This document shows positions 54,781 to 63,784 of a stretch of 64,000 nt of DNA, in pieces. The notes beneath the pieces were generated by a model. It made no database searches. It was given only the letters and a program-made list of their open reading frames with translations, and was not told the DNA's origin. Within the stretch, counting starts at the first letter, position 1; each line of letters starts with the position of its first letter. The translations under genes were made by a program, and so were the position numbers. Source of the DNA: Pseudomonas_T sp032052615 (GTDB lineage Bacteria; Pseudomonadota; Gammaproteobacteria; Pseudomonadales; Pseudomonadaceae); assembly GCA_032052615.1 (NCBI GenBank), contig DAMBWF010000005.1, positions 62,001-126,000 on the forward strand, given 5' to 3'.

Positions 54781-55188
54781 ATGGCGGTGGACACGGTGTG
54801 GATAGAGATAGCGGGCGGCTCTGATCACGAATTTATCGTTGCCAGGGACCATCATATTGCCAAGGAGCGGGTAGATGCCAAGATCAGAGGAAAGAAAATC
54901 TATATACCACGGAAAGCGAATCACACAATCGGCTGGATGTTATTTTTGGGACAACACGCCATTCATGAACATGTTGTGGATGAGGAGTATCGAGGAAAAG
55001 GATATGGCGCTCACGTTGTCCAGCAGTGGGGAAACGACATGCGGACGAGAGGGTTTGCTACGTTAATGACTTCCACGCAATCAAACGAAGAAGCGCAGCA
55101 TTTCTATAGGAAGCTAGGCTTTCGAGATGCCGGATGTTTACTGCAGGAAAATGAGCCTTTGGAGTTGATTTTATCTAAAAAGCTTTAG
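54781..55188 (+). CDS. GNAT-family acetyltransferase, low-GC
   Basis: 135 residues. The acetyl-CoA binding loop is VVDEEYRGKGYGAHVVQQWG, followed by EEAQHFYRKLGFRDAG, both typical of GNAT enzymes. AT-rich codon use differs from the core genes, so it is probably acquired. Substrate unknown. The 3' end overlaps the convergent broken gene by 14 nt. Confidence 0.75.
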   Translation: MAVDTVWIEIAGGSDHEFIVARDHHIAKERVDAKIRGKKIYIPRKANHTIGWMLFLGQHAIHEHVVDEEYRGKGYGAHVVQQWGNDMRTRGFATLMTSTQSNEEAQHFYRKLGFRDAGCLLQENEPLELILSKKL

Positions 55189-55588
55189 CATGAAGGGATG
55201 GCTCTGGGTTGTTACGCGGATTGTAGTCCTTGATGAGCGCGCAAACATAGCTGGGGTTGCCAGGGTTCTGATCATCTTCGTATTCTTCTTTTCTAAAAAA
55301 ACCCGCTACCTGCCACCCGATCATGTAACTGGAAAATTTTCATCATGATTGAGTTCAATGGCGGCGAGCGGGCAGGTTTTATGCTTGAACATGAAGCGGT
55401 ATATGGCTCGATGATGATAGTCGTTGTGCTCTTCTTTCAAGATTTCATAGCGCCCCATTTCACAAGCAAGTGCTTGCGAGTGCCACGATATGCTGTTTTC
55501 TCGTACCGTCAAGATACCGCCACATCCACGCCCTTGACCATGGTAGCGGCCCTCGAAAATTGATGCGGCGCGCGAAAATTAATGGCGG
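55175..55588 (-). pseudogene. Broken low-GC gene, 5'-truncated and frameshifted
   Basis: On the minus strand the frame FEGRYHGQGRGCGGILTVRE, SWHSQALACEMGRYEILKEE and YHHRAIYRFMFKHKTCPLAA is open from a stop at about 55590 with no normal start. It breaks in an A-run at about 55332-55341 (stop just after). One frame over it continues FSSYMIGWQVAGFFRKEEYE and NPSYVCALIKDYNPRNNPEP to a stop at 55175. A single missing A would restore it. Four Cys and beta-rich character suggest a small secreted or inhibitor-like protein. No family was recognised. Confidence 0.5.
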
Positions 55589-55638
55589 CGAGGTGAGATA
55601 AATCCTCACCGCTCACTTGCACAGTTTCCAAGAGAATC

Positions 55639-56433
55639 TTAGAAAAGCCCGGCTGGGTTAGCCTGGATGTCCCAGCTGAAGATCAGCACCTCCCTCGCAT
55701 CACTCCCTTTGCCACCACCGACCGTGTACCGGATTTCCGTCGACTCGATGTGGAAGTCTGCAAAGCAGCGCCGGATATCCGGGTGGTCGTTCAGGCTGAT
55801 AATCGCCTTCCCCTTCAACCGCTTCAGCATCTCAGCCATCTCCAGGTACTGCTCGAAGCCGAACGGCACGCCGTAGCCCTCCGTCTCCCAGTACGGCGGG
55901 TCCATGTAGAAAAGGGTGTGCTCTCGGTCGTAGCGCCGCAGGCAGTCCTGCCAGGTCAGGTGCTCGATGTAGGTGCTGCTCAGACGCAGGTGCGCGGCTG
56001 AGAGCGTCTCCTCGATCCGCAGCAGGTTGAGGCCCGGAGGCTGGGTGGTAGCCGTGCCGTAGCTCTGCCCATCCACCCGCCCACCGAAGGCGCTCTGCTG
56101 TAGGTAATAGAACCTGGCAGCCCGCTGGATATCGGTCAGGGTCTCCGGGCGCGTCTCCTGCAGCCACTTGAAGACCTGGCGCGAACTGAGTGCCCACTTG
56201 AACTGGCGGACGAACTCCTCCAGGTGGTGCTGTACGACCCGGTACAGATTGACTAAGTCACCGTTGATGTCATTGAGTACCTCGACCTCTGCCGGAACAG
56301 GTCGAAGAAAATAAAGCGCGGCGCCTCCTGCGAACGGTTCGACATAGCACGAGTGGTGGGGAAACAAAGGAAAAATGCGGTCAGCGAGCCGCCTTTTTCC
56401 TCCCATCCAGGGAACGATGGGTTGTGCTGACAT
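55639..56433 (-). CDS. dam: Phage D12-class DNA adenine methyltransferase
   Basis: 264 residues. Motifs: PIVPWMGGKRRLADRIFPLF, SAM loop YVEPFAGGAALYFLRP and catalytic DPPY in TLFYMDPPYWETEGYG (about residue 175). This is the Dam/D12 family that methylates N6 of adenine, commonly in GATC. It is the last gene of the prophage tail region and shares one base with the com stop (TAATG), its ribosome binding site AGGAGG lying inside com. It probably shields phage DNA from restriction. Confidence 0.93.
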   Translation of the reverse strand: MSAQPIVPWMGGKRRLADRIFPLFPHHSCYVEPFAGGAALYFLRPVPAEVEVLNDINGDLVNLYRVVQHHLEEFVRQFKWALSSRQVFKWLQETRPETLTDIQRAARFYYLQQSAFGGRVDGQSYGTATTQPPGLNLLRIEETLSAAHLRLSSTYIEHLTWQDCLRRYDREHTLFYMDPPYWETEGYGVPFGFEQYLEMAEMLKRLKGKAIISLNDHPDIRRCFADFHIESTEIRYTVGGGKGSDAREVLIFSWDIQANPAGLF

Positions 56434-56600
56434 TAAGCCTCCTGACAGCTACGGCCGGCGCTCGGCGGCGCTTCATAGAGGCTCTTGGCCTTCAGGTGAT
56501 TCACGGTGCCACAGCGCGGGCACTTTATCTGGAGCTCGGAAAAAAAGCTGGCGGCTGCCAATTTGCGCTGACAGTTGCCGCAGCGGATGTCTTGTAGCAT
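56433..56600 (-). CDS. com: Com-like zinc-finger regulator
   Basis: 55 residues from the ATG at 56600. Two zinc-binding pairs, DIRCGNCQRKL and KCPRCGTVNHLKAKS, match Com of phage Mu, an RNA-binding protein that opens translation of the mom DNA-modification gene. Here the downstream coupled gene is a Dam methylase rather than mom. A longer open frame extends upstream but is not Com-like. Confidence 0.82.
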   Translation of the reverse strand: MLQDIRCGNCQRKLAAASFFSELQIKCPRCGTVNHLKAKSLYEAPPSAGRSCQEA

Positions 56601-56746
56601 CTGCAATGCCTTTTGGTATCTGGTAGGCTTCGCCGCGCTCGCGCGAGCACGGGGCCTCGGCTGGCTTGCAGGGTCTGTCTGCAGGTCGGTGCCTCCTCCT
56701 CTGTGTTCCACCACCGAGGAGGGGGCGCCCCTCTTTTTCTAACGCC

Positions 56747-57247
56747 TCACCGCTCCGCTGGCGTCGGTGGCGTATCCAGGATCTCGGTTGCCCGCTCGGG
56801 GGTCAGTAGGGCCTGGCTCACCAGGTAGTCGACGCCCTGCCGCACCAGATCGGCAGTGAGGTCCACGTACTGGGCGCGCCCGGCCAGGTCCAGGAAGTCC
56901 TCCACAATCACGTTATTTTTCGCGGCGGTGCGGATCGCCAGGCGTTCCTGGTCGAAGCGCATCAGGAAGGCCAGTGGCGTCAGGCGCCAGTCGGTGGGCG
57001 GCGCCTCGCCCGGCACCACCTCCCAGCGCTGCACCCAGACGCCCCGGACCAGCTTGGGCGGCAGCTCGCGGATGCTATCCCAGGGGTTGGGCCGCGCGGG
57101 CGGCTCGGTGGGTTGCACGGCGGCGTAGCCCAGGGACAACGCATGGTCGTCCGGCAGTGGGTTGACCAGGGTCGCGGGCGCCAGGCGCTCGCGCAGCTGG
57201 TGCTCGGCGATGGGGTACTCCAGCGTTTTTGTGTCGATGTACAGCAT
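56747..57247 (-). CDS. Phage tail-region hypothetical protein
   Basis: 166 residues beginning MLYIDTKTLEYPIAEHQLRE. The first half reads like phage tail fibre assembly proteins (RPNPWDSIRELPPKLVRGVW, VQRWEVVPGEAPPT), the second half is helical. It follows the Gly-rich fibre gene by 3 nt, the usual place of a fibre chaperone. The chaperone call is from position and general resemblance. Confidence 0.6.
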   Translation of the reverse strand: MLYIDTKTLEYPIAEHQLRERLAPATLVNPLPDDHALSLGYAAVQPTEPPARPNPWDSIRELPPKLVRGVWVQRWEVVPGEAPPTDWRLTPLAFLMRFDQERLAIRTAAKNNVIVEDFLDLAGRAQYVDLTADLVRQGVDYLVSQALLTPERATEILDTPPTPAER

Positions 57248-57250
57248 GTG

Positions 57251-57733
57251 TCACCCGATTAATTTGACTGTGATGCTGCCCGGGCCGCCGGGGTTGCCGG
57301 GGTTGCCGGGCGACCCGCCCCATCCACCATTGCCGGCGGGGGCTTGAGTAAACGGGTCACCGTGGTACGAGCGGGCCCCGCCCCGGCCGCCCTGGCCACC
57401 CGCAGCGGTCACCGCTATGCCGTTGGAGAGTATCGTGCTCGGCGCCCCCGCGCCGCCGTCGGCGCGTGTATCGCCACTCGCTACACCACCGGCCCCGCCC
57501 GCGCCAATCGTCAGGGGCATATTGGTGGCCAGGGTCAGTATCCCGACCGCCATGCCGCCCGAGGCGCCGGCCTCCCCCACCAGCGAATAGAACGGGTCGC
57601 CGCCTCCGCCGCCGCCGCCTCCTCCGCGCAGCGTCACGGCGTACTGGCCCGGGTACAGCAGGGTCCAGTTGGACGTTTGCAACACTCGCGTGAACCCCAG
57701 CGGTTTGGGCCGCATGAACCCTGCGCTAAACAT
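57251..57733 (-). CDS. Glycine-rich phage tail protein
   Basis: 160 residues from the ATG at 57733. After an N-terminal region (FTRVLQTSNWTLLYPGQYAV), nearly all of the rest is Gly-rich with runs of Gly and PGNPGNPGGPG. Such proteins are found at phage tail tips and fibres and may act in receptor binding. The start shares a base with the stop of the fibre gene upstream, so the two are coupled. Confidence 0.72.
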   Translation of the reverse strand: MFSAGFMRPKPLGFTRVLQTSNWTLLYPGQYAVTLRGGGGGGGGGDPFYSLVGEAGASGGMAVGILTLATNMPLTIGAGGAGGVASGDTRADGGAGAPSTILSNGIAVTAAGGQGGRGGARSYHGDPFTQAPAGNGGWGGSPGNPGNPGGPGSITVKLIG

Positions 57734-59046
57734 CACACATCCCCCGCGTCGATGAGCATGCCGTAGATGCTGGCGCGTCCGCCGACCCGGTAAAACATCA
57801 GCAGGTCGCGCCGGTTGGCGGCACTGGTGAGGGTCGGCGCCCCCCCCGTCCATTTGACAGTGGGCGGCCAGGTGATGGTTTTTTGACCGCCACCCTGGAT
57901 CTCCACATGCCAGGTCACGATGCCCGCGGCGGTGTCGGGCAGGTTTTCAAACACCACGGTGGTCGTGCCCACCGCACCGCCGGCATAGGTCACCACCAGG
58001 GACGAAAACTCGTTCAGGCTCACGTCGATACGCACCTGTTCGCTACTCGCGCGGGTCACGGTGCCCAGGCTGGCCACGGGCCGGACCCGCACGTTGCCAG
58101 TCTCCTGCCAGGGGCCCCAGGTGGTGTCGTCCACCGCCGGCGACACCCACACCCGCGCCCCCGTCTCGAAGCGTCGCTGCCAGGCCCCGGACCCGGAGAC
58201 GTCCGGCCACTGCTTGTCATACGAGCCCACGCCGTACGTGGTGGCGGTGAGGCCGGGGATGGCCAGACCGTTCGGGCCGCCGTCCATGAACCCGCGCACG
58301 CTGCCCTCGGGGACGTTGGCGGGGGTGCGGGCCTTCCAGGTGCGCAGGTCCAGGGTGGCGCCGATCCCGCCGGCGCCGATGCCGAGCTTGCTGGCCGGGC
58401 TGAAATTGCCGGAGTGCCAGGCCATTGCCCAGGTCGACCACGTGCCGCCCTCCTGGGCGCGTAGCGCCAGCAGCGGGTTGCCGGCGGCGTCCCGACCACA
58501 CGCGACCTGGCTCACCCGGTTGGCCTGACCGGCCGTGCAGACGACCCACCCGCGCGGGGTGGCGTCGGCCACCGGTGGCCAATGGTTGGCGGCGGCGTCG
58601 GCCGGCGTGCCCTGCACGGCGATCCAGGCGCCCAGCGGGGCGTTGTCGAGGTCGAGCGCGCCCCGGGAGACCAGCGGGCCAGCCTCCACCAGACTGCCGG
58701 GCTCGGCGCCGACCGCGCGGGTCGCGGCCGTGCCCAGGCCGAGGGCGGAGCGCCCGGCCTCGGCGCTGGTGACCGCCAGCAGGTTGCTGCGCACCCAGGC
58801 GCTGAGGGTGGTCAACGCGGCCCCGGCGCCGCTGAAAAACGGCAGCTTGTTGGCCGCCGGCGTCAGCTCGCCCAGGGCGGCCAGGGCCGGTCGCAGCGGC
58901 TGCAGCTCGCCCATTCCAGCCACTAATCCGGCTATCGCCGCATCCAGTTGGACCAGCGCGGCGCGCAGGCGCAGCACGTCGTCGGCAGCGTCGTTCTGCG
59001 GGTGCGGCAACGGCAGCCCGTGGGCTGTTTTATCATCGATGTCCAT
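57733..59046 (-). CDS. Phage or tailocin tail fibre with pyocin-knob domain
   Basis: 437 residues. N-terminal helical region (ALVQLDAAIAGLVAGMGELQ), then a long repeat-poor shaft, and a knob-like part (GVGSYDKQWPDVSGSGAWQR, GARVWVSPAVDDTTWGPWQE). The C-terminus has beta-rich TWHVEIQGGGQKTITWPPTV. Knob domains in pyocin fibres bind surface sugars of target cells. Its place downstream of DUF4815 and gpI fits a fibre. Confidence 0.8.
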   Translation of the reverse strand: MDIDDKTAHGLPLPHPQNDAADDVLRLRAALVQLDAAIAGLVAGMGELQPLRPALAALGELTPAANKLPFFSGAGAALTTLSAWVRSNLLAVTSAEAGRSALGLGTAATRAVGAEPGSLVEAGPLVSRGALDLDNAPLGAWIAVQGTPADAAANHWPPVADATPRGWVVCTAGQANRVSQVACGRDAAGNPLLALRAQEGGTWSTWAMAWHSGNFSPASKLGIGAGGIGATLDLRTWKARTPANVPEGSVRGFMDGGPNGLAIPGLTATTYGVGSYDKQWPDVSGSGAWQRRFETGARVWVSPAVDDTTWGPWQETGNVRVRPVASLGTVTRASSEQVRIDVSLNEFSSLVVTYAGGAVGTTTVVFENLPDTAAGIVTWHVEIQGGGQKTITWPPTVKWTGGAPTLTSAANRRDLLMFYRVGGRASIYGMLIDAGDV

Positions 59047-59049
59047 GGA

Positions 59050-62000
59050 TCACTCCGTCACGATCACGCGCAAGTTGCGCACGCGCGGCCTAGCGGCCGG
59101 GCTGCCGGTTAGAGTCAAACGAACCCGTAGGGTCGCCGCCGTGAGGTTTGACGTAACGCTGGTCAACTCGACGGCCCCGTCCGCCGATGGGGCGGCCGTG
59201 GCGTTCGCACACGGTAGCCAGGCGCCGCTGTCGAGCTGGTACTCGGCGCGCACACTAGCGCCGGCAGGCAGCACCGCGTCGTAGACAACCCGCAGGCGCA
59301 CGTTGGCACCCGCGCTGATCGCGCGGGTGTAGTACGTGCCGTTGCCACCCAGCCGAGCGGCGATGACGCTGGTTTGCCCGTGAGCAATGCCGCTGACGTA
59401 GGAGGTCGCATGGATCACGCCACGCAGCGTGACCTCGCCTGAAACCGGAGCGCTGAGTTGGATAGACTGCAGGTCTGCTACCGGTACAACCGTTCCGTCC
59501 GGCATATCCATGAAGAATTCAACGAAGGCGGCCGGGGTCGGCGCGGTGCAACTCGCCAAGAATTGCAGGTCGGTCGCTTCGTCCAACGTAACCTTGCCCA
59601 ACGGGATTTCGTGGGGAATATCGGGGACGTAGCGGGCGATGTTCAGCCGGAAAAACAGGTCCTTATCTTGGTGAGGAGTCCATGTGACTGCGTTGGACGA
59701 GCTGAGCAGTACGCCTACATCGTAGGCCTGAGCGGTAACGCGCTGTTTCGCAATGCTGTCGTAGTCGCCCAGAGTTGCGATTGCGAGTGCGTGTGCCTGG
59801 TCATCGGTCAGCACAACCAGCGCATACTCCAGTCCCGGGTAGAGTGTCGCCACTGCAGTGAACGATACGTCGAACTCGCCGGTGTTGACTGGCTGGTAGT
59901 GCGCCTCGGCCAGCACGACTCCTGTCGGTAGGCCATTGCTGGTGGTCCGAACCTGCACGAGTACGGGTTTGTTCTGCGCACCGCGAGTGACCAAGTGCAG
60001 CGTGACCGACTCCAGTTGGCAGGTTCGAGTCACGCGAAAGGTCTGAGCAAGCGGGTCGAGGATGCAGGTACCGGGATTCAGAATCTCGTGAATCCTGGCC
60101 TTGGTCGCCCACGCTTCGATTGAAGGGAAATCCTTTGGCGACCAGCCGGGCGGCCACGGTTTCTGTTCCGGCTCGGACAACCCCCAGCCCGCACCGTAGT
60201 AGCTCAGTTCGTACTCAGGCTCGATGGTCGTTATGTCCCGCTTCTCGATAATCTCCCGAACCCCTTCGCCGTAGAACGCGCTTTCAGCCATCGATGCGCC
60301 CTCGCCGACAAACACGACGGACTTGCGTCCCGCACGTACGCCCTGGGGGATGCGGATGGTCCCGGTAATGACGCCCTGAGCATTAGCGGTCAACAGCGGC
60401 ACCGGGGTGACACCCAGACCATCAAACGTTACAAGGACCAAGCGCTCGCCGTTGCCAAATCCACTCACGGTGAATGCGATATCCCGTTCGCGTAGGGTCC
60501 AGATGGCTTCGGTAGTGCTGGTCTCAGTAGTTTTGGTGGTCTTGGTGGTCCGGCCGGTTGCTCGATACCACGGGTTTCCCTGCAGCCCTGATTGAATCCG
60601 CTCGGTGACCGGAGAAGCCCACCGCGTGTCGGTCTCTGTCCAGCGGTCCTCCGCCGGTGATAGCTGGACCGTGGCCGGCATGGGTAATTGTGCACCGTAG
60701 GGGTTGATGGCCATCGCCCCGGTACGCATGCCCTGAGCTACCTCCACGTGGCGGGTCGACGGACAACGCAGCCAGCGCGCATTGCCGCCGTCCAGAGGCA
60801 CCGCGCTGACGAGCGGCAGGATCAGCTCGCCACTGACAATGGCGGCGGTTTGGGCGATCCCGGCGTCACGCATGCTGTCGTCCAGGAACGGATCGACGAA
60901 GACTCCCCGTTGGATGCCCTGATCGCGGGTTCGGGCATCTGTCAGCAGGCGTTGCTCGGCCACCAAGCTGGTGATGTGGTCCAACTGACGCTGCAAGCCT
61001 GTGAGCGCCCGCATGGACATCATGCGCGGACCATCCGCCGAAACGACACGGGTGTCACTGAGCCACGTTTGCTCGACTATGGCGATTGGCAATAGGTTAC
61101 CGGGCACAGTCGGCGGCATGGGATTCGCCAAGGTTGCCACGCCTCGCTGCCAGACGACCGAGCCGCCTTCGTCGAGGCAGATGCGATCAATGCGCGGCAG
61201 TTTGCAGCGGTAAGAGACCAACACCATGCTTTCGGGTACGGCGTGCTCGATGCTGAACCCTCGCTCGTCGGGCTCGATGGGTACCGGACTGTCGATGCAT
61301 CGGTAGGTGACCGTGTAGGTGCTACCGACAGCGGGTTCCGCGCCGGCTGGCGACCAATCGACCGCGCCAGCGGTGAGTTTGTAGTCGGTCGGCGCGGTGA
61401 ACTCACTCTTACCTTGCTTGACACTGACAATGCTGATGACCGAGGCGTCTGGCAGTGCGTCGGGTGCACCGACATAGCCACCATGGGTGACATCTACGGT
61501 GCGTTCGCGTGTTACCTGAATGGTCACGATCACGGCGATGGCCGGGCGGTTGACGTTAATCCGCTGCCTGCCACTGGTAACAACCTGATGGGGCTCGGAC
61601 TGGATCAACCGGGTATCAGGCTCCGCGTCATAGGTGACGCGACGGGAGGTGGCGAGTGATACCGCCTGGCCGTTAACACGCGCTCGGCCAGATCCAATTA
61701 GGAATATCTGGCGGTCGTTGGCGTCGCTGCTCAGCAGCTCAACGCCCAAGCCATTGACGACATAGCAGCCATCGGTTGAGTCCCGGTCGTATTCGGCAAT
61801 CGCCTGGGACACGACGTCGAGGCTTGGCGGTACGGTCTTTTGACGGACATTGCCGTCGATGACCGAATACACCGGGTAAAACGCCGCGACCGGCTGGCTG
61901 GCCTCCACGCCCCAGACGGGTTCCACCTTCAGGCGGTCAGCTCCGGGCTCGTTATAGCCCCGGGTGCCCGCTGCCGGATTGAGCAGATCGGGGTCTTCCA

Positions 62001-62334
62001 GTGAGGTGACGATGGTGCTGACCAAGAACACGCCGATGGTGACCGTACCCTTAAGCGGGATGGTCAGCGTCGCAGCGGCTACGTCCCGAATAGCGCCGTC
62101 GAGGTAGAGGCTGCCGGCCTCCAGGGTAGTTTTGCCAGTCACGAGGTCGACGACGATGCCTGCACCGCTTCGGATGTCGCCATCTCGCAGCAGCACGTCG
62201 GCGATACGTTTCAGGCGGAATTGACTCGCGCTCTGCAGCTCATTGAACTCAGCCGACTGCAAGATACGGTCTGGATTAAACAGGTGACGGTCGTAGCCCT
62301 TCGTTGGGCTGAAGCGATTGTAATGCTGCGTCAT
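59050..62334 (-). CDS. DUF4815-type large phage tail protein
   Basis: 1094 residues. The N-terminal MTQHYNRFSPTKGYDRHLFN and IRSGAGIVVDLVTGKTTLEA match the DUF4815 family seen in tail operons of Pseudomonas prophages. The C-terminal half has beta-sandwich-like repeats. It probably forms part of the tail spike or baseplate-fibre joint. It is 3 nt upstream of the fibre gene. Codon use is more mixed than in the neighbours. Confidence 0.82.
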   Translation of the reverse strand: MTQHYNRFSPTKGYDRHLFNPDRILQSAEFNELQSASQFRLKRIADVLLRDGDIRSGAGIVVDLVTGKTTLEAGSLYLDGAIRDVAAATLTIPLKGTVTIGVFLVSTIVTSLEDPDLLNPAAGTRGYNEPGADRLKVEPVWGVEASQPVAAFYPVYSVIDGNVRQKTVPPSLDVVSQAIAEYDRDSTDGCYVVNGLGVELLSSDANDRQIFLIGSGRARVNGQAVSLATSRRVTYDAEPDTRLIQSEPHQVVTSGRQRINVNRPAIAVIVTIQVTRERTVDVTHGGYVGAPDALPDASVISIVSVKQGKSEFTAPTDYKLTAGAVDWSPAGAEPAVGSTYTVTYRCIDSPVPIEPDERGFSIEHAVPESMVLVSYRCKLPRIDRICLDEGGSVVWQRGVATLANPMPPTVPGNLLPIAIVEQTWLSDTRVVSADGPRMMSMRALTGLQRQLDHITSLVAEQRLLTDARTRDQGIQRGVFVDPFLDDSMRDAGIAQTAAIVSGELILPLVSAVPLDGGNARWLRCPSTRHVEVAQGMRTGAMAINPYGAQLPMPATVQLSPAEDRWTETDTRWASPVTERIQSGLQGNPWYRATGRTTKTTKTTETSTTEAIWTLRERDIAFTVSGFGNGERLVLVTFDGLGVTPVPLLTANAQGVITGTIRIPQGVRAGRKSVVFVGEGASMAESAFYGEGVREIIEKRDITTIEPEYELSYYGAGWGLSEPEQKPWPPGWSPKDFPSIEAWATKARIHEILNPGTCILDPLAQTFRVTRTCQLESVTLHLVTRGAQNKPVLVQVRTTSNGLPTGVVLAEAHYQPVNTGEFDVSFTAVATLYPGLEYALVVLTDDQAHALAIATLGDYDSIAKQRVTAQAYDVGVLLSSSNAVTWTPHQDKDLFFRLNIARYVPDIPHEIPLGKVTLDEATDLQFLASCTAPTPAAFVEFFMDMPDGTVVPVADLQSIQLSAPVSGEVTLRGVIHATSYVSGIAHGQTSVIAARLGGNGTYYTRAISAGANVRLRVVYDAVLPAGASVRAEYQLDSGAWLPCANATAAPSADGAVELTSVTSNLTAATLRVRLTLTGSPAARPRVRNLRVIVTE

Positions 62335-62357
62335 AGGGTGCGGCCTCAGAAGGGCAA

Positions 62358-62846
62358 TCAGAAGGGCAAAACGTATTCGAAGGTCTGTTTGACGTTCTGG
62401 TCGCGGACGATCTTGGTTTGCAGGCGGTCCAACAACTTCATGCGACCCGGCACGGTGATTTGATCAGGCGTGAAATAGAGCTGACCTGGCGGAAGCCCAG
62501 GTGCGGGCTGGCTGTTAAAGAACACTCCAACCTCTCTAATCGTCTCGCCCTTGCCCTCGTTGAAGTTGAAGGTGCAGCGAATATGGGCGTAGGCCGTGGG
62601 TGTCGATGAGGGGCTATAACGCTGTCCGTTAGGCATTTCGATTTGGCCATTCGAATCGGGGGTCACGAACTGGGCCTGTGTGGCCCGCCGCCGACCCACC
62701 TCAGCGACCAGCGCGGCAGCACTTGTCGGCTCAGGCTCGGGCGTAACATCCCAGGCTGGATCGCCGCGCCCCCATGCGAACATGATGGGTAGGGCAATGA
62801 AAATCTCGCACTCGCCTATACGGCCGTCGGTAGAGAGGGCAGGCAT
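62358..62846 (-). CDS. Phage tail protein
   Basis: 162 residues from the ATG at 62846, chosen for GAGGAG upstream. Sequence such as GECEIFIALPIMFAWGRGDP and IREVGVFFNSQPAPGLPPGQ, FTPDQITVPGRMKLLDRLQT resembles the small baseplate or fibre-joint proteins that sit between gpI and the fibre. Family assignment is loose. Confidence 0.7.
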   Translation of the reverse strand: MPALSTDGRIGECEIFIALPIMFAWGRGDPAWDVTPEPEPTSAAALVAEVGRRRATQAQFVTPDSNGQIEMPNGQRYSPSSTPTAYAHIRCTFNFNEGKGETIREVGVFFNSQPAPGLPPGQLYFTPDQITVPGRMKLLDRLQTKIVRDQNVKQTFEYVLPF

Positions 62847-62848
62847 GG

Positions 62849-63784
62849 TCACTCCTCGGTGTGGTGGCGGAAGGGGATGTGGAGGCGCCACGGGCCAATC
62901 CATGGCCCAGGCCACCTGCGGCGGAAAAATCGCTCGGGTGCAGTCGTAGACCTGCGTTGCTGAATGGCCGAGAGGGGCGGTGGCAGGTCGCGGGCGAGCT
63001 GGGCTTGACGTAGCTCGCCAGTGGTGCCGGCGGGCTCGGGCAGATCTCGCGCGGGGCACTCGGCGCTGCGGACGTGGCCGATACCGCCGCTCACGTCGAC
63101 CATCCACACCGAGTCCAGTGCCCAGGAGTCCCAATACATCGCATCGCGGCGCAACGTGACCGAGCGGGCCTGGGTGGCGCCGCCTATCACGCCGCGCGGT
63201 GGTGGCGGCAGCAGTGCGGCATGCCGGGCGGCGAATGACACGACCACGCCGTCGACGAGTACGCCGGAGTCGTTGTCCAGGAGCGCGCTATCCCAGCGCG
63301 ACGAATCGGTGACAGCGGGCCGCACGTCCAGGTCGCCGTAGAGGCGCACCAGGTGCGCGCGGGCCGGGGCCGCGAAGCGGGCCAGTTCTAGAATTGCCGG
63401 TAGCTCGGCAGGCGTGACGGGCTTGTCGAGCTGGAGCTGGTATTCAGCCCAACGCGCGGCCGAGCTGGTGGTGTCCTCGACCTGTGCGCCCAGGCCAATC
63501 CAGGACATAGCCAGCTCGACTGCATGCGGGGTGCCCTTAACCCTGTGCCACTTCACCGCGTCCTTGATCGCGCGGCGGCGGGCGTCGTCGTTCTGCAAGT
63601 GCTGCCAGATCGGGCCGACGATGTTGAACTGCTCGGCCAGGTGCGGCAGCGCCGTGTCCGGCACAAGGTCAACGAGGTAGACCAGCACCGCGCCGACATC
63701 AAGCTGCTCGATGCCTTGGGACAACTGGTCGAAAACCTCGCTGCGCTGGTCGCCAGCAAGCGATGGCGGCAGCAGGCTAGGCAT
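62849..63784 (-). CDS. Phage tail protein I (baseplate)
   Basis: 311 residues from the ATG at 63784. Its N-terminal 200 residues match P2 gpI-type proteins (PSLLPPSLAGDQRSEVFDQL, DDARRRAIKDAVKWHRVKGT, PHAVELAMSWIG). Residues 200-311 extend beyond the usual gpI and have a separate Arg/Pro-rich end. gpI is a baseplate wedge protein. The start overlaps the gpJ stop by 8 nt. Confidence 0.88.
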   Translation of the reverse strand: MPSLLPPSLAGDQRSEVFDQLSQGIEQLDVGAVLVYLVDLVPDTALPHLAEQFNIVGPIWQHLQNDDARRRAIKDAVKWHRVKGTPHAVELAMSWIGLGAQVEDTTSSAARWAEYQLQLDKPVTPAELPAILELARFAAPARAHLVRLYGDLDVRPAVTDSSRWDSALLDNDSGVLVDGVVVSFAARHAALLPPPPRGVIGGATQARSVTLRRDAMYWDSWALDSVWMVDVSGGIGHVRSAECPARDLPEPAGTTGELRQAQLARDLPPPLSAIQQRRSTTAPERFFRRRWPGPWIGPWRLHIPFRHHTEE

